Below the pieces are notes generated by a model, which did no database searches, had not been told where the DNA came from, and saw only the letters and a program-made list of their open reading frames with translations. Positions 1 through 8,111 of a stretch of 64,000 bases of DNA are shown piece after piece (within the stretch, counting starts at the first letter, position 1; every line of letters starts with the position of its first letter). This DNA is from Puniceicoccales bacterium Verruco_01 (lineage in GTDB: Bacteria > Verrucomicrobiota > Verrucomicrobiia > Opitutales > Oceanipulchritudinaceae): positions 62,001 to 126,000 of the forward strand of contig LVBV01000007.1 in assembly GCA_001604565.1 (NCBI GenBank), written 5' to 3'. A program made the position numbers and the translations under genes.

Positions 1-9
1 TTTGCCCAT
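1..9 (-). CDS. motB: MotB start (partial, runs off the window)
   Basis: Only the first three codons are visible: ATG GGC AAA (Met-Gly-Lys), starting six bases after the motA stop. MotB, the peptidoglycan-anchored stator partner of MotA, normally follows motA directly, and many MotB proteins begin with a short Lys-rich leader. The call rests on position and these three residues only. Another gene could start here. Confidence 0.4.
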
Positions 10-15
10 CGGTGG

Positions 16-888
16 CTAGCCCTGTGCCGGTGTGGAGTTCAGGCCCTTCAGGATCTTTTCCAGCTCGTCGGCCTCGGGCTTGTTTTCCTCCTCAAGGCCG
101 CGGCGGGCGATCTCCACGGCCATGATCGGTGCAAGTCCCTTCGCAAAGCCGGAAATGGCCTTGGTCATGGTGGTGAAGTAATTGAACTGGGACTTGTGCA
201 TGAAATCGATCTTCTTGGCCAGCGGGTTCACGATGCCGTAGGCACCCAGAACGCCGAGGAAGGTGCCTGTGAGCGCCGCAGCGACCTTCTCGCCCACCGC
301 CTCGGGACCGTCGGCGATGGAGGCCATCGTGTTGATGATGCCCAGAACCGCCGCCACGATGCCAATGCCCGGCAGCGAGTCGCCGACGAGGGCCAGAATA
401 TCCACGGAGTGGTGCTCTTCCTCCTCGCGCGTGTCCAGCTCCGCGGTCAGGAGGTCCTGCAACTGGTCGGGCTTGATCTTGCCATCGATGATCGGACGCA
501 GGGCGTTGCAGAGGAAGGTCACGCGCTTCTTGTCCTTGAGGATCGAGGGATACTTGTTGAAAAGAGAGCTTTCCTGAGGGTTGGACACATGGTCGTCCAG
601 GGCGATGAGGCCGTTGCGCCGCCCGATCATGAAGATCTCATAGAGGAGCTTCAGGAGGTCCATATAGTCCTCCTTGGAGACGCCTCCGCCCATGAAGGCG
701 TCCTTGATGTCCTTGATGATCTGCTTCACCACTGAGGCGGGGCTGGCGATGACCAGAAGCCCGACGCCCACGCCGCCGATGACGATGAACTCGGAGACGT
801 GCAGGAGCAGGATCGGGTTGCCGCCCGCAATCATGAAGCCGCCGAGAATCGAGGCAAAAACGATGACGTAGCCGATGAGGAGAAGCAT
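16..888 (-). CDS. motA: Flagellar stator protein MotA
   Basis: MotA forms, with MotB, the ion channel of the flagellar stator in the inner membrane and transmits torque to FliG. The 290-residue product has the family length and layout: two N-terminal membrane segments (about 3-22 and 33-50), a large cytoplasmic loop (about 55-165), and two C-terminal segments (about 170-190 and 205-225). The conserved proline is in SLPGIGIVAAVLGI (Pro173). The torque-loop element RRNGLIALDDH (90-100) keeps the basic residue, but the usual glutamate is an aspartate. The gene starts six bases after the fliA stop and is last but one in the flagellar operon, followed by a probable motB. Confidence 0.96.
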   Translation of the reverse strand: MLLLIGYVIVFASILGGFMIAGGNPILLLHVSEFIVIGGVGVGLLVIASPASVVKQIIKDIKDAFMGGGVSKEDYMDLLKLLYEIFMIGRRNGLIALDDHVSNPQESSLFNKYPSILKDKKRVTFLCNALRPIIDGKIKPDQLQDLLTAELDTREEEEHHSVDILALVGDSLPGIGIVAAVLGIINTMASIADGPEAVGEKVAAALTGTFLGVLGAYGIVNPLAKKIDFMHKSQFNYFTTMTKAISGFAKGLAPIMAVEIARRGLEEENKPEADELEKILKGLNSTPAQG

Positions 889-894
889 GGGAAG

Positions 895-1689
895 TTACGA
901 TTTGGCCGCCCTGTCGAGGTAGGTCCGCAGGCTCAGGACCGCCTGAGAGTGAATCTGGCAGATGCGCGATTCGGTCAGGCCGAAGACCTCCGCGATTTCA
1001 GCAAGTCTCATGCCTTCGTAGTAATACATCATGAGAACCTTCTTCGGAAGATCGGGGAGAAGCTGGATGCGCTCCTTGAGCAGGGCGATCGTCTCGCGCC
1101 GTTCCATGCGGTCGCGCGCATCGGGCTCGGTGGAGTCGGCCACGACCTCGTGCACGGCGGCGCCCTCACCCTCGCTCGGAGAGTTCCCGCCCGCCGGGCT
1201 GTCCAGCGAGATGAAGGTGACGGGGCGGATCGTGTCCAGAAGGCGCTGGTACTGGGGGACGCTCATCCCCATCGCCTCCGCGGCCTCGGCCTCGCTCACG
1301 GGCCGTCCGAGATTCTGTTCCAGTACGCCGAGCACGTGGTGCAGCTTTTTGGCGAGGAGGCGGTCCGAGCGCGGGATCCAATCCAGCCGTCGCAGCTCGT
1401 CGAGAATCGCGCCCTTGATGCGCAGGGCGGCGTAGCTGGCGAAGGATTCGGTCTTTTCCGGATCGCAGCGGCGCACCGCCGTGACAAGGCCCGAGATTCC
1501 GATGCTGTACAAATCGTCGCTGTCCACTCCGGAGGGGAAATAGATGCGCATCCGCGCCACGATGCTCTTCACCAGCGGCATGTAATGCTCCAGCAGCGAC
1601 CAGTCGGGCGCGGCCTGCCCGCTTGCCTTGCGGTAGGCTTTTTCCGCCGCATGCGCGGGGGCTGATGGATGCTGTCTGTCTGTGGTCAT
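895..1689 (-). CDS. fliA: Flagellar sigma factor FliA (sigma-28)
   Basis: FliA directs RNA polymerase to late flagellar and chemotaxis promoters. The 264-residue protein contains region 2 at about 40-110 (SDDLYSIGISGLVTAVRRCD, then an FASYAALRIKGAILDELR element typical of FliA/WhiG-type sigma factors), region 3 at about 115-175, and a C-terminal region 4 helix-turn-helix at about 205-258 (MRLAEIAEVFGLTESRICQI). No anti-sigma FlgM is nearby. It lies between the 101-aa membrane protein and motA, a position common in flhF-flhG-fliA-motAB operons. Its own target promoters were not identified in the window. Confidence 0.95.
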   Translation of the reverse strand: MTTDRQHPSAPAHAAEKAYRKASGQAAPDWSLLEHYMPLVKSIVARMRIYFPSGVDSDDLYSIGISGLVTAVRRCDPEKTESFASYAALRIKGAILDELRRLDWIPRSDRLLAKKLHHVLGVLEQNLGRPVSEAEAAEAMGMSVPQYQRLLDTIRPVTFISLDSPAGGNSPSEGEGAAVHEVVADSTEPDARDRMERRETIALLKERIQLLPDLPKKVLMMYYYEGMRLAEIAEVFGLTESRICQIHSQAVLSLRTYLDRAAKS

Positions 1690-1714
1690 GTGCGTGGATC
1701 AGTCGCTTCCGTGA

Positions 1715-2020
1715 TCAGGCCCCGGGTTTTGCCTGTGCGGGGGAAGCCGGAGGCTCGGTGCCCTTGGCGGCGGGTTCCCCGGCGGGGGGCTTCGCGGCCA
1801 GTTTCCTCTTTTCCTGACGGGCCTCGCGGAAAACCGCGTGGGCGATATGGATCAAAAATTTCATGAGGCCCGCGCCGATCAGCATGGCGACGCACGCGCG
1901 CATCAAGGCCCCGGTCGCGTCGTCCCCGCCGCCCTTGAGCGCGGCAAGGAAAGCCCCCCCGAAACCGAGGAAGCCTCCCATCGCGATCAGGAAACGGTCT
2001 GTGCTGGTGTCGCTGGTCAT
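1715..2020 (-). CDS. Small membrane protein in the flhG position
   Basis: This 101-residue protein is not recognised. It has two likely membrane segments (about 10-28, Gly-rich FLGFGGAFLAAL, and about 39-58) and a charged, Lys/Arg- then Ala/Pro-rich cytoplasmic tail from residue 65. It starts 18 bases after the flhF stop and ends 25 bases before fliA, so it is part of the flagellar operon. Operons of this type usually carry the MinD-like ATPase flhG here. This protein has no ATPase motif and is not a substitute by homology. A role in motility is inferred from context only. Confidence 0.75.
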   Translation of the reverse strand: MTSDTSTDRFLIAMGGFLGFGGAFLAALKGGGDDATGALMRACVAMLIGAGLMKFLIHIAHAVFREARQEKRKLAAKPPAGEPAAKGTEPPASPAQAKPGA

Positions 2021-2038
2021 GGTTCTGGAAAATCAGGG

Positions 2039-3166
2039 TTACCGGGCGATGGCCTGAGGGAAGGTTTTTTCGAGCAGCAGGCGCAGGATGTCCTCACTGT
2101 AGTCGCTGGTCACATTCTGGCCGTGGCTGGCGAAGAGCGGGGTGAGTCCACCGCGCAGGACGCAGGGCCAGAGCCGGGCCGCGCTCACCACCTCGTCCAT
2201 GTGCGTGACGACAAGGTGTGTCGCGCCCATCCGGCCCCCGAGGTCGAAGGCCGCGCCCAGCAGCGAGGCGTCGTACATCGCGTTCACCACGAGGACGCGT
2301 GTGTCGATCGCAAGGGCGTCGAGGCGGCCCCGGAGCTTGTTCCACTGGGCGAGTTCGCTTGCGGGCATGCCGGGAAGGTCCGCGTAGAGAAGGTCCGCGC
2401 CGGTGTCCGCGCGGGTGGAACCGTCGTCCCGCAGGAGGGGGACGGAAAGTAGGTCGCAGAAAAGGGAAAGGGCGTCGTCGGGATTGGGCGTATCGCTATC
2501 GATCTTCACGACCTCTACGCTTTTGCGCGAAAGGAAGACGTCGCTCGACAGCTTCTTGCACAGGGCCGTCGTCTTGCCGACGCCGGGCGTTCCAAAGAAG
2601 GCGATGCGCCCGGTCACCGGGCGGGATTTGATCGACTGGTATTCAAGGCGCAGGCGGCGGTTTACCTCGGCGAGTGCGCGGGGCAGGGGAAGTTCGTCGA
2701 TGGGGCTTCCCTCATAGCCGGCGTCGTAGCGCAGGCTTCCCAGAAGCGAGTCGTCGAAGCCGAGGCTCCGCAAAAGGGTCCACACGTCCGTCCCGCGTTT
2801 CTTGCGGGAGGCTACGTTGGCATACGGGGCGGGGTGCGGATCGGACGCGGGGGCGTCGGCGGACAGTTCCGCCTCCAGCTCCGCGCGCATCGGGTCCGGC
2901 GCGGCGGGCGCGGCGGCGGTTTTCACCGGTTCGGGCGCGGGGGCCGGAGCCTCCGGCACCGTGGCCACGATTTCCAGCTTGGGGGAATTGAGGAATCGGG
3001 AGAGGCCCTCGCCCCCCATCTGACGCACGGAAAGCACCTTCGCCTCGGTGCCGAGACGCTGCCGCAGGGTCGTGATGGCCTCCTCGGCACTCGCGACGAC
3101 GAAGCGGTATTTTTTCCCGCGTTCGATTCCCTGGGGGAGGGCGGCTGGTCTTGGAGATTCGCTCAT
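2039..3166 (-). CDS. flhF: Flagellar GTPase FlhF (divergent)
   Basis: FlhF is an SRP-type GTPase that sets the place and number of polar flagella. From the ATG at 3166 it has 375 residues: an N-terminal basic domain (KKYRFVVASAEEAI), an Ala/Pro linker, then the NG GTPase domain with the P-loop GTPGVGKT at about 192-199. I chose 3166 over an in-frame ATG at 3247 because the 27 extra codons have low GC in third position, unlike the rest of the gene; neither start has a clear ribosome site. The other nucleotide motifs are unusual: DLPG where SRP GTPases have DTAG, THMD where TKLD is expected, and an insertion box reading DSDTPNP instead of DTYRIGA. No flhG is adjacent. Confidence 0.88.
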   Translation of the reverse strand: MSESPRPAALPQGIERGKKYRFVVASAEEAITTLRQRLGTEAKVLSVRQMGGEGLSRFLNSPKLEIVATVPEAPAPAPEPVKTAAAPAAPDPMRAELEAELSADAPASDPHPAPYANVASRKKRGTDVWTLLRSLGFDDSLLGSLRYDAGYEGSPIDELPLPRALAEVNRRLRLEYQSIKSRPVTGRIAFFGTPGVGKTTALCKKLSSDVFLSRKSVEVVKIDSDTPNPDDALSLFCDLLSVPLLRDDGSTRADTGADLLYADLPGMPASELAQWNKLRGRLDALAIDTRVLVVNAMYDASLLGAAFDLGGRMGATHLVVTHMDEVVSAARLWPCVLRGGLTPLFASHGQNVTSDYSEDILRLLLEKTFPQAIAR

Positions 3167-3266
3167 GGCTGCGGAACGGGAGGAAGTACGGTCATCCAGA
3201 GTAGTGCCCCTTCGGGCTTTCTGCAATGGTTCCTGTAGGCTCTTCATCGGATTGCAGGGTCAATGC

Positions 3267-5441
3267 TTAGGCGATGGCCGCAGCGTTTTCGCGCCGCTGC
3301 GGGGCCGGAGAGGGGATTTCCGCACCGCGCGGAGCGGGGATGATACCCGCGTTCTGGAGCTGTACGCGGTTGGGAATCTCCTGATAGGAAAGGACGGCCA
3401 GCCTCGGGAAGGTGGGCTCGAAGAACCGCTTGAAGGGCAGGCGCAGCTCCTGTGTCGTGACGAGAATCTGCTGTTCGGACTCCCCGGCGGTCTCGAAACG
3501 GGCGGAAAGTTCCGCGATCACGTGCTGGGCCGTGGGAGGATCCATGAGCAGGGTGGAATCGAACTGCGTGCGGCGCACCTTCTGCGCGAGGGCCTGCTCC
3601 AGACGCGGCTCCAGCGTGTAGGCGCGGATGATGCCGGGCTCGGCCTCGTATTCCTGCACGAAGTACAGGCCCATCGCGCGGCGCACGAATTCGGAAAGTT
3701 CGTCCGGGTTCTTGGTGAAGGGCGCGTAGTCGGCGATCGTCTCCAGAATGATGTTCAGGTTCTTGATCGGGATCCGCTCGCGCAGGAGGTTCTGCAGGAC
3801 GCGCTGGATGACGCCCACGTGGACGAGGTCCGGCAGCAGTTCCGCAATGAGGGTGGGGTTCTTGGCCTTCACGAGGTCGATCAGGTGCTGCGTGTCCTCG
3901 CGGTCGAGGATCAGAGCCGCGTTCGAGCGCAGGATTTCGGAAAGGTGGGTGATGAGAACGCTCGTCGGATCGACCACCGTGTAGCCGTGGACCTCGGCGT
4001 TCTTCTTCTCGTCGGCCTGAACCCACATCGCTTTGAGGCCGAAGACCGGCTCCACGGTCGGAATGCCGCGCAGCTTTGCGTTGGAGCCGCCGACATCCAT
4101 CGCGAGCCACCGGTTGGGCACGAGGCTTCCGCGCACGAGCTCCTTGCCGCGCAGGAGGAAGCGGTATTCGTTCGTCTCCAGTTCCAGATTGTCGCGGATG
4201 GCGATCGGCGGGATGAGGATGCCCATCTCGCGGGCGAAGGTGCGGCGCACCCCGGTGATGCGGTCGATGAGGGAGCCCTCCTTGCGGCGGTCGGCCAGCG
4301 TCAAAAGGCCGTAGCCAAGCTCGATCGCGAACACATCCACGTTCACCACGTTCTCGAAATCGTCCTTTTCCTTCTGCGCGGGGCCCTCGACAGGAACCGG
4401 CTTGCCGTCCGGTCCCTTCGGAATCTGCGCCTCCATAGCCTTCGCCTCCTCGGCGGCCTTTGCCTTGTTCACCCTCTTGAGTGAGATCGCCGCAACCGTT
4501 CCGATGCCGCCGAGAAAAGCGAAGGGAATCATCGGCATCCCCGGCACAAGCGCGAAGACGAACATCATTCCCGACAGGGTGGCGATCGCCCTCGGGTAAC
4601 CGGTGAACTGCTTGCCGATGGAGTCGCCCAGTTCCGCGCCCTCGCTGGAGCGGGTGATGAGGATGCCCGAACCCATCGAGATGATCAGGGCCGGAATCTG
4701 GCTGACCAGACCGTCGCCGATGGAGAGGAGGGTGTAGCGGTGCACCGCATCCATGATGGGCAAGTTCTTCTGGAACACACCGATCAGAATGCCGCCGACG
4801 ACATTGATCAAAGTGATGAGGATGCCCGCGATGGCGTCACCGCGGACGAATTTGGAGGCACCGTCCATCGAGCCGTAGAAGTCGGCGTCTTTCTGTACCT
4901 TCCGGCGTCGGCGGTTGGCTTCCAGCTCGTTGATGGTGCCCGCGTTCAACTCCGCGTCGATCGACATCTGCTTGCCCGGCATCGAATCAAGGGTGAAGCG
5001 GGCGGCGACCTCGGCGATGCGTCCGGAACCCTTCGTGATGACGATGAAGTTGATGACGACGAGGATCAAAAACACAACGAAGCCCACGACGAAATTCCCG
5101 CGCACCACGAAGTTGCCGAAGGTGTTGATCACCTGCCCGGCGTAGCCGTCCAGAAGGATCAGGCGCGTCGTCGCCACGTTGAGGCCGAGGCGGAAGAGGG
5201 TGACGGCCAGCAGCACCGTCGGGAAGACCGAGAATTCGGAGGGGTCCTTGACGTAAAGGGTGATGAGAAGGATGAGCAGAGCCGCGCCGATGCTCGTTGC
5301 GAGCAAGAGGTCCATCAGGAAGGGCGGCACCGGCATGACGAGCAGGAACACCGTCCCGAAGATGCCGAAAGTCAGCATCATGTCGGTGTTGCGCAGGAGT
5401 TTGCCGATTCTGCCGTTGGCGTTTGTGATGGATTCGATCAT
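3267..5441 (-). CDS. flhA: Flagellar export gate protein FlhA
   Basis: FlhA is the large nonameric component of the flagellar type III export gate. The 724-residue product has the family length: eight membrane helices in the first half (about 20-330), including the FHIPEP-type loop around VFPTVLLAVTLFRLGLNVAT, then a cytoplasmic domain (about 390-700) that receives chaperone-substrate complexes. An AAGGA ribosome site lies six bases before the ATG. It follows flhB by 24 bases and precedes flhF. The linker between membrane and cytoplasmic parts (about 350-375) is Lys/Glu/Ala-rich. There is no sign of truncation. Confidence 0.97.
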   Translation of the reverse strand: MIESITNANGRIGKLLRNTDMMLTFGIFGTVFLLVMPVPPFLMDLLLATSIGAALLILLITLYVKDPSEFSVFPTVLLAVTLFRLGLNVATTRLILLDGYAGQVINTFGNFVVRGNFVVGFVVFLILVVINFIVITKGSGRIAEVAARFTLDSMPGKQMSIDAELNAGTINELEANRRRRKVQKDADFYGSMDGASKFVRGDAIAGILITLINVVGGILIGVFQKNLPIMDAVHRYTLLSIGDGLVSQIPALIISMGSGILITRSSEGAELGDSIGKQFTGYPRAIATLSGMMFVFALVPGMPMIPFAFLGGIGTVAAISLKRVNKAKAAEEAKAMEAQIPKGPDGKPVPVEGPAQKEKDDFENVVNVDVFAIELGYGLLTLADRRKEGSLIDRITGVRRTFAREMGILIPPIAIRDNLELETNEYRFLLRGKELVRGSLVPNRWLAMDVGGSNAKLRGIPTVEPVFGLKAMWVQADEKKNAEVHGYTVVDPTSVLITHLSEILRSNAALILDREDTQHLIDLVKAKNPTLIAELLPDLVHVGVIQRVLQNLLRERIPIKNLNIILETIADYAPFTKNPDELSEFVRRAMGLYFVQEYEAEPGIIRAYTLEPRLEQALAQKVRRTQFDSTLLMDPPTAQHVIAELSARFETAGESEQQILVTTQELRLPFKRFFEPTFPRLAVLSYQEIPNRVQLQNAGIIPAPRGAEIPSPAPQRRENAAAIA

Positions 5442-5465
5442 GCGGTTCCTTCTGGAAATGACGGA

Positions 5466-6584
5466 TTATGCGTTGACGGCTGCCGGAGTTCTCGCGGCGA
5501 GGCGCTGGGCCTTCAGGCGGTAGAAATAGTAGCGATGGGTGCGGTACACGTGGGCGAGGATCTGCGCCACGACCTGGAAGAGTTCGAGCGGAATCGTGCC
5601 ACCCACTTTTGTGGTCTTGTAAAGGAGCCGGGCCACCGGCTTGTTCTCCACCATCGGCACGCCGTTCTCTGCGGCGATCCGCTTGATGTGCCGGGCCGTT
5701 GCGCCCTCGCCCTTGGCGACGACCACGGGCGCCTTGTCCACGCCCTGTTCGTAGCGCAGTGCCACGGCGTAGTGGGTGGGGTTTGTCACCACAACGTCCG
5801 CATGCGGGACGTTTTTCTGGATCGACTGGCGCAGGATGTTGGCGGCCATGCTCCGCAAGCGGCCCTTGACGTGGGGGTCGCCTTCGGACTGGCGGTACTC
5901 GTCCTTCAGTTCCTGCTTGCTCATCTTGAGCTGCTCGTGCGTCTTGTGGCGCTGCCAGAAGTAGTCGATGGCGGCGATCGCCACCATGAGCTCCAACAGG
6001 CGCGAGAGCATTTCCAGGAACAGGCGGAAGAGGAAGTCGCCAATGTAGTCCAGCGGAACGGGCGAGGAGAAGATCGGGTCGTTCATCACGTTCTCGATCA
6101 GGCGCCAGAGAATGCCCATCATCGCGCTGATTTTGATGAGGTCCACGCCCACCTGCACGAGGCTCTGCTTGTTGAAGACTCGCGAGAATCCCTTCACCGG
6201 ATTGATCTTGTTCGGGTCTGCTTCGAGCAGCTTGGAGGTGAGCTTGAAACCCGTCTGCATCGCACCGGCGAAGATCGCCGCCACCATCACGGCGGCCAGA
6301 AGCGGCGCCAGAACCTTCAGGATCAGCACCGTCCACTGTGAGAAGAGGATCACCATGGATTCCTGACCGATCCGGATGTCGTGGAGGTGGCCGAAGATGT
6401 CGCGCGCGAAGGTGGAAAGAAGCAGAATCTTGTCGCGCCCGGAGAAGGCGATGACGATGAAGGTCGCCGCGAGGATGAGCGTCGTGCTCACCTCGTGGGA
6501 ATTGGCAAAAATGCCCTTGGAAAGAGACTCCGCCTTTTTCTTGGCGGTTGGTTCCTCGGTCTTGTCCTGGTCGTTGTCTGCCAT
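5466..6584 (-). CDS. flhB: Flagellar export switch protein FlhB
   Basis: FlhB controls the switch in substrate specificity of the flagellar export apparatus by self-cleavage. The 372-residue protein starts with a charged leader (DKTEEPTAKK, typical of the family), has four membrane segments between about 30 and 210, and carries the autocleavage motif NPTH at 268-271 in the C-terminal domain. It starts six bases after the fliR stop, which suggests translational coupling. A GGAG element lies about ten bases before the ATG. The C-terminal tail after residue 350 is short and basic. Confidence 0.97.
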   Translation of the reverse strand: MADNDQDKTEEPTAKKKAESLSKGIFANSHEVSTTLILAATFIVIAFSGRDKILLLSTFARDIFGHLHDIRIGQESMVILFSQWTVLILKVLAPLLAAVMVAAIFAGAMQTGFKLTSKLLEADPNKINPVKGFSRVFNKQSLVQVGVDLIKISAMMGILWRLIENVMNDPIFSSPVPLDYIGDFLFRLFLEMLSRLLELMVAIAAIDYFWQRHKTHEQLKMSKQELKDEYRQSEGDPHVKGRLRSMAANILRQSIQKNVPHADVVVTNPTHYAVALRYEQGVDKAPVVVAKGEGATARHIKRIAAENGVPMVENKPVARLLYKTTKVGGTIPLELFQVVAQILAHVYRTHRYYFYRLKAQRLAARTPAAVNA

Positions 6585-6590
6585 GTGCGT

Positions 6591-7358
6591 CTATCTCCCG
6601 AGGACAAGTTCCAGCATCCGGCCCGGAACCTGCGAGAATTCCACTTCGACATAGTGGGCAAGGAGCGACCCCGTGGCCGCCAGTGCCGCCAGTCCGGCGA
6701 GGATGCGGATCGGGAAGCTCACGACGAAGACGTTCATCTTCGGCGCGATCTTGCCCATCAGCGAAAAGGTGACGTTGACAAGGAAGTTCACGGCGATGAA
6801 CGGCGCGCTCATGAGGACGCCGACGACGAAGACCCTTCCCGTCACGAAGAGCATGGATTCGAGCGACATCCCGCTCGTGTTCATGCAGCCTGCGGGCAGG
6901 GCCTGAAAGCTCTCCGCCACGGCACGGATGATCTGGCGGTGAACGCCGCTCGCCAGCATGAGGAGGATCGCGAAGTAGAAGAGGAGCGTGTTGATGCCGC
7001 CGCCGGATTCGCCGCCGTCATCCGCGCCGAAGGTCTGCGCGCGCAGGAGCCCCACCTCGTTCGTGATCGTCTCCGACGCGAAGGACACCGCGGAGATCAC
7101 CCCCGCGATCGCCACGCCCATGACGAGGCCGATCAGGATCTCGTAGCCCATCGCCAGCACGATGACCGGCGTGGAATTGCCCGCCAGCGGCGCCGTCGGG
7201 GTCACCGGCAGAAGAACCACCGCGATCATCATTCCGAGCCCGACACGTATCTGCACGGGAATGCTCGTCCCTCCGAGAACCGGGACGAACATCAGCACCG
7301 TCTCGATCCTCACGAAGATGAGGAGGAGGCTGTACACGTTGTCGAGCTCCAGATGCAT
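6591..7358 (-). CDS. fliR: Flagellar export gate protein FliR
   Basis: FliR is a core membrane protein of the FliPQR export channel. The product is 255 residues, the normal size, with about six hydrophobic helices. The N-terminus (LLLIFVRIETVLMFVPVLGG) and the central ALPAG-containing segment fit the family. Its ATG lies six bases after the fliQ stop and its stop lies six bases before flhB, in the usual fliQ-fliR-flhB order. Confidence 0.96.
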   Translation of the reverse strand: MHLELDNVYSLLLIFVRIETVLMFVPVLGGTSIPVQIRVGLGMMIAVVLLPVTPTAPLAGNSTPVIVLAMGYEILIGLVMGVAIAGVISAVSFASETITNEVGLLRAQTFGADDGGESGGGINTLLFYFAILLMLASGVHRQIIRAVAESFQALPAGCMNTSGMSLESMLFVTGRVFVVGVLMSAPFIAVNFLVNVTFSLMGKIAPKMNVFVVSFPIRILAGLAALAATGSLLAHYVEVEFSQVPGRMLELVLGR

Positions 7359-7364
7359 CGTTTG

Positions 7365-7631
7365 CTAGCCGAGGCTGGCCATCTGCTGGAAGATCTGAAG
7401 GGTGAATTCGACGAGGGTCTTCAGCATCCAGCCGGAGATGCCGACGACCACCACACCCACGCCAATGAGCTTCGGCACGAAGGCGAGGGTCTGTTCCTGG
7501 ATGCTGGTCACCGTCTGGAGGATGCTGACGGCCAGTCCGATCGCGATGGCCGCCGAGAGGATGGGGCTCACGAGCACGAAGCTCGTCCACACCGTCTGGC
7601 GGAGAATGTCCACTGCTGCCTGGATTGTCAT
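7365..7631 (-). CDS. fliQ: Flagellar export gate protein FliQ
   Basis: FliQ is a small two-helix subunit of the flagellar export channel. From the ATG at 7631 the product is 88 residues, the family norm, starting MTIQAAVDILRQTVW, with hydrophobic helices at about 12-38 and 52-75. A longer reading from 7820 is possible, but the extra 63 residues are Pro-rich and unlike any FliQ. It is the first gene of this operon. fliP, which normally sits directly upstream, is not in the window. Confidence 0.94.
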   Translation of the reverse strand: MTIQAAVDILRQTVWTSFVLVSPILSAAIAIGLAVSILQTVTSIQEQTLAFVPKLIGVGVVVVGISGWMLKTLVEFTLQIFQQMASLG

Positions 7632-7740
7632 GATGGGAAAGGTTTGCCCGGGCACAACCGGGCCCACGGGAGAAGCAGGAGGCGCGCCTTCATCCGCAAG
7701 ATGCCATTTGACAAAGGGATGGATTTTTACGATTTGCGGG

Positions 7741-7775
7741 CCACGGTTGGGGAGCATATTTTTCCCCGGACGTGG
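7741..7775. repeat. Two-part inverted repeat upstream of the flagellar operon
   Basis: CCACG (7741-7745) pairs with CGTGG (7771-7775), and inside it GGGGA (7749-7753) pairs with TCCCC (7763-7767). Internal loops of three bases on each side are symmetric. The AT-rich centre reads ATATTTTT. It lies about 110 bp before fliQ and could be an operator or a transcript hairpin. No function is shown. Confidence 0.35.
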
Positions 7776-7913
7776 CGTCGGCGGCCCCCGGAAGGCGCAG
7801 GAAGGATGGGTCACATGCAAACGGATACCACAGGTTTGCTCGCCGGGCGCGTTGCCCCATGATTTTTCCCGTCAGGGAAAGGCCGGATTCTTTCTTTGCC
7901 CGCAAAACTTTCC

Positions 7914-7941
7914 TTGACCGTTGCCGCCGACGTGCTAGCTT
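7914..7941 (+). promoter_or_regulatory. Promoter of tRNA-Arg
   Basis: A TTGACC -35 box (7914-7919) is followed by a 16-bp spacer and TAGCTT (7936-7941). A TG two bases before the -10 box makes an extended -10 element. The predicted start near 7948 is about 12 bases before the mature tRNA, a sensible distance for a tRNA gene. Confidence 0.6.
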
Positions 7942-7959
7942 CCGTCCTTTCCCTTTCGT

Positions 7960-8036
7960 GCGCCCATAGCTCAATTGGATAGAGCGAATGACTACGGATC
8001 ATTAGGTTGGGGGTTCGACTCCTCCTGGGCGCGCCA
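7960..8036 (+). tRNA. tRNA-Arg (anticodon ACG)
   Basis: The 77-nt cloverleaf is complete. The acceptor stem GCGCCCA pairs with TGGGCGC (8026-8032), followed by discriminator G and an encoded CCA (8034-8036). The anticodon stem AATGA/TCATT closes the loop CTACGGA, giving anticodon ACG, which after deamination to inosine reads CGU, CGC and CGA. The T arm contains GGTTCGACT. A promoter lies upstream and a hairpin terminator downstream, so it is a single-gene unit. Confidence 0.97.
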
Positions 8037-8040
8037 CTTT

Positions 8041-8066
8041 CGGGCTCCCTTTGCGGGAGCCCGTTT
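8041..8066 (+). terminator. Terminator of tRNA-Arg
   Basis: CGGGCTCCC (8041-8049) and GGGAGCCCG (8055-8063) form a perfect nine-pair stem with loop TTTGC, followed by TTT. It begins five bases after the CCA end. The T tract is short but the position is right for a rho-independent stop. Confidence 0.7.
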
Positions 8067-8111
8067 GCTGTACCGGTTGCGCGGGACGCGGCGGCGGCGT
8101 AGATTCCCCTC

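Larger units (their letters stand above)
7632..7959. other. 328-bp gap between fliQ and tRNA-Arg
   Basis: No credible gene lies here. The segment must hold the promoter of the minus-strand flagellar operon and the promoter of the plus-strand tRNA. Two inverted repeats are visible: GCCCGG-6-CCGGGC at 7646-7663, in the expected fliQ leader, and a two-part hairpin at 7741-7775. I could not identify a convincing sigma-54, sigma-28 or sigma-70 promoter for fliQ. Confidence 0.6.

Noticed and set aside
7632-7760. A sigma-54 promoter for fliQ (TGGCATCTTGC on the minus strand).
   Set aside because: The GG to GC distance is too short for a -24/-12 promoter and there is no ATPase activator site.
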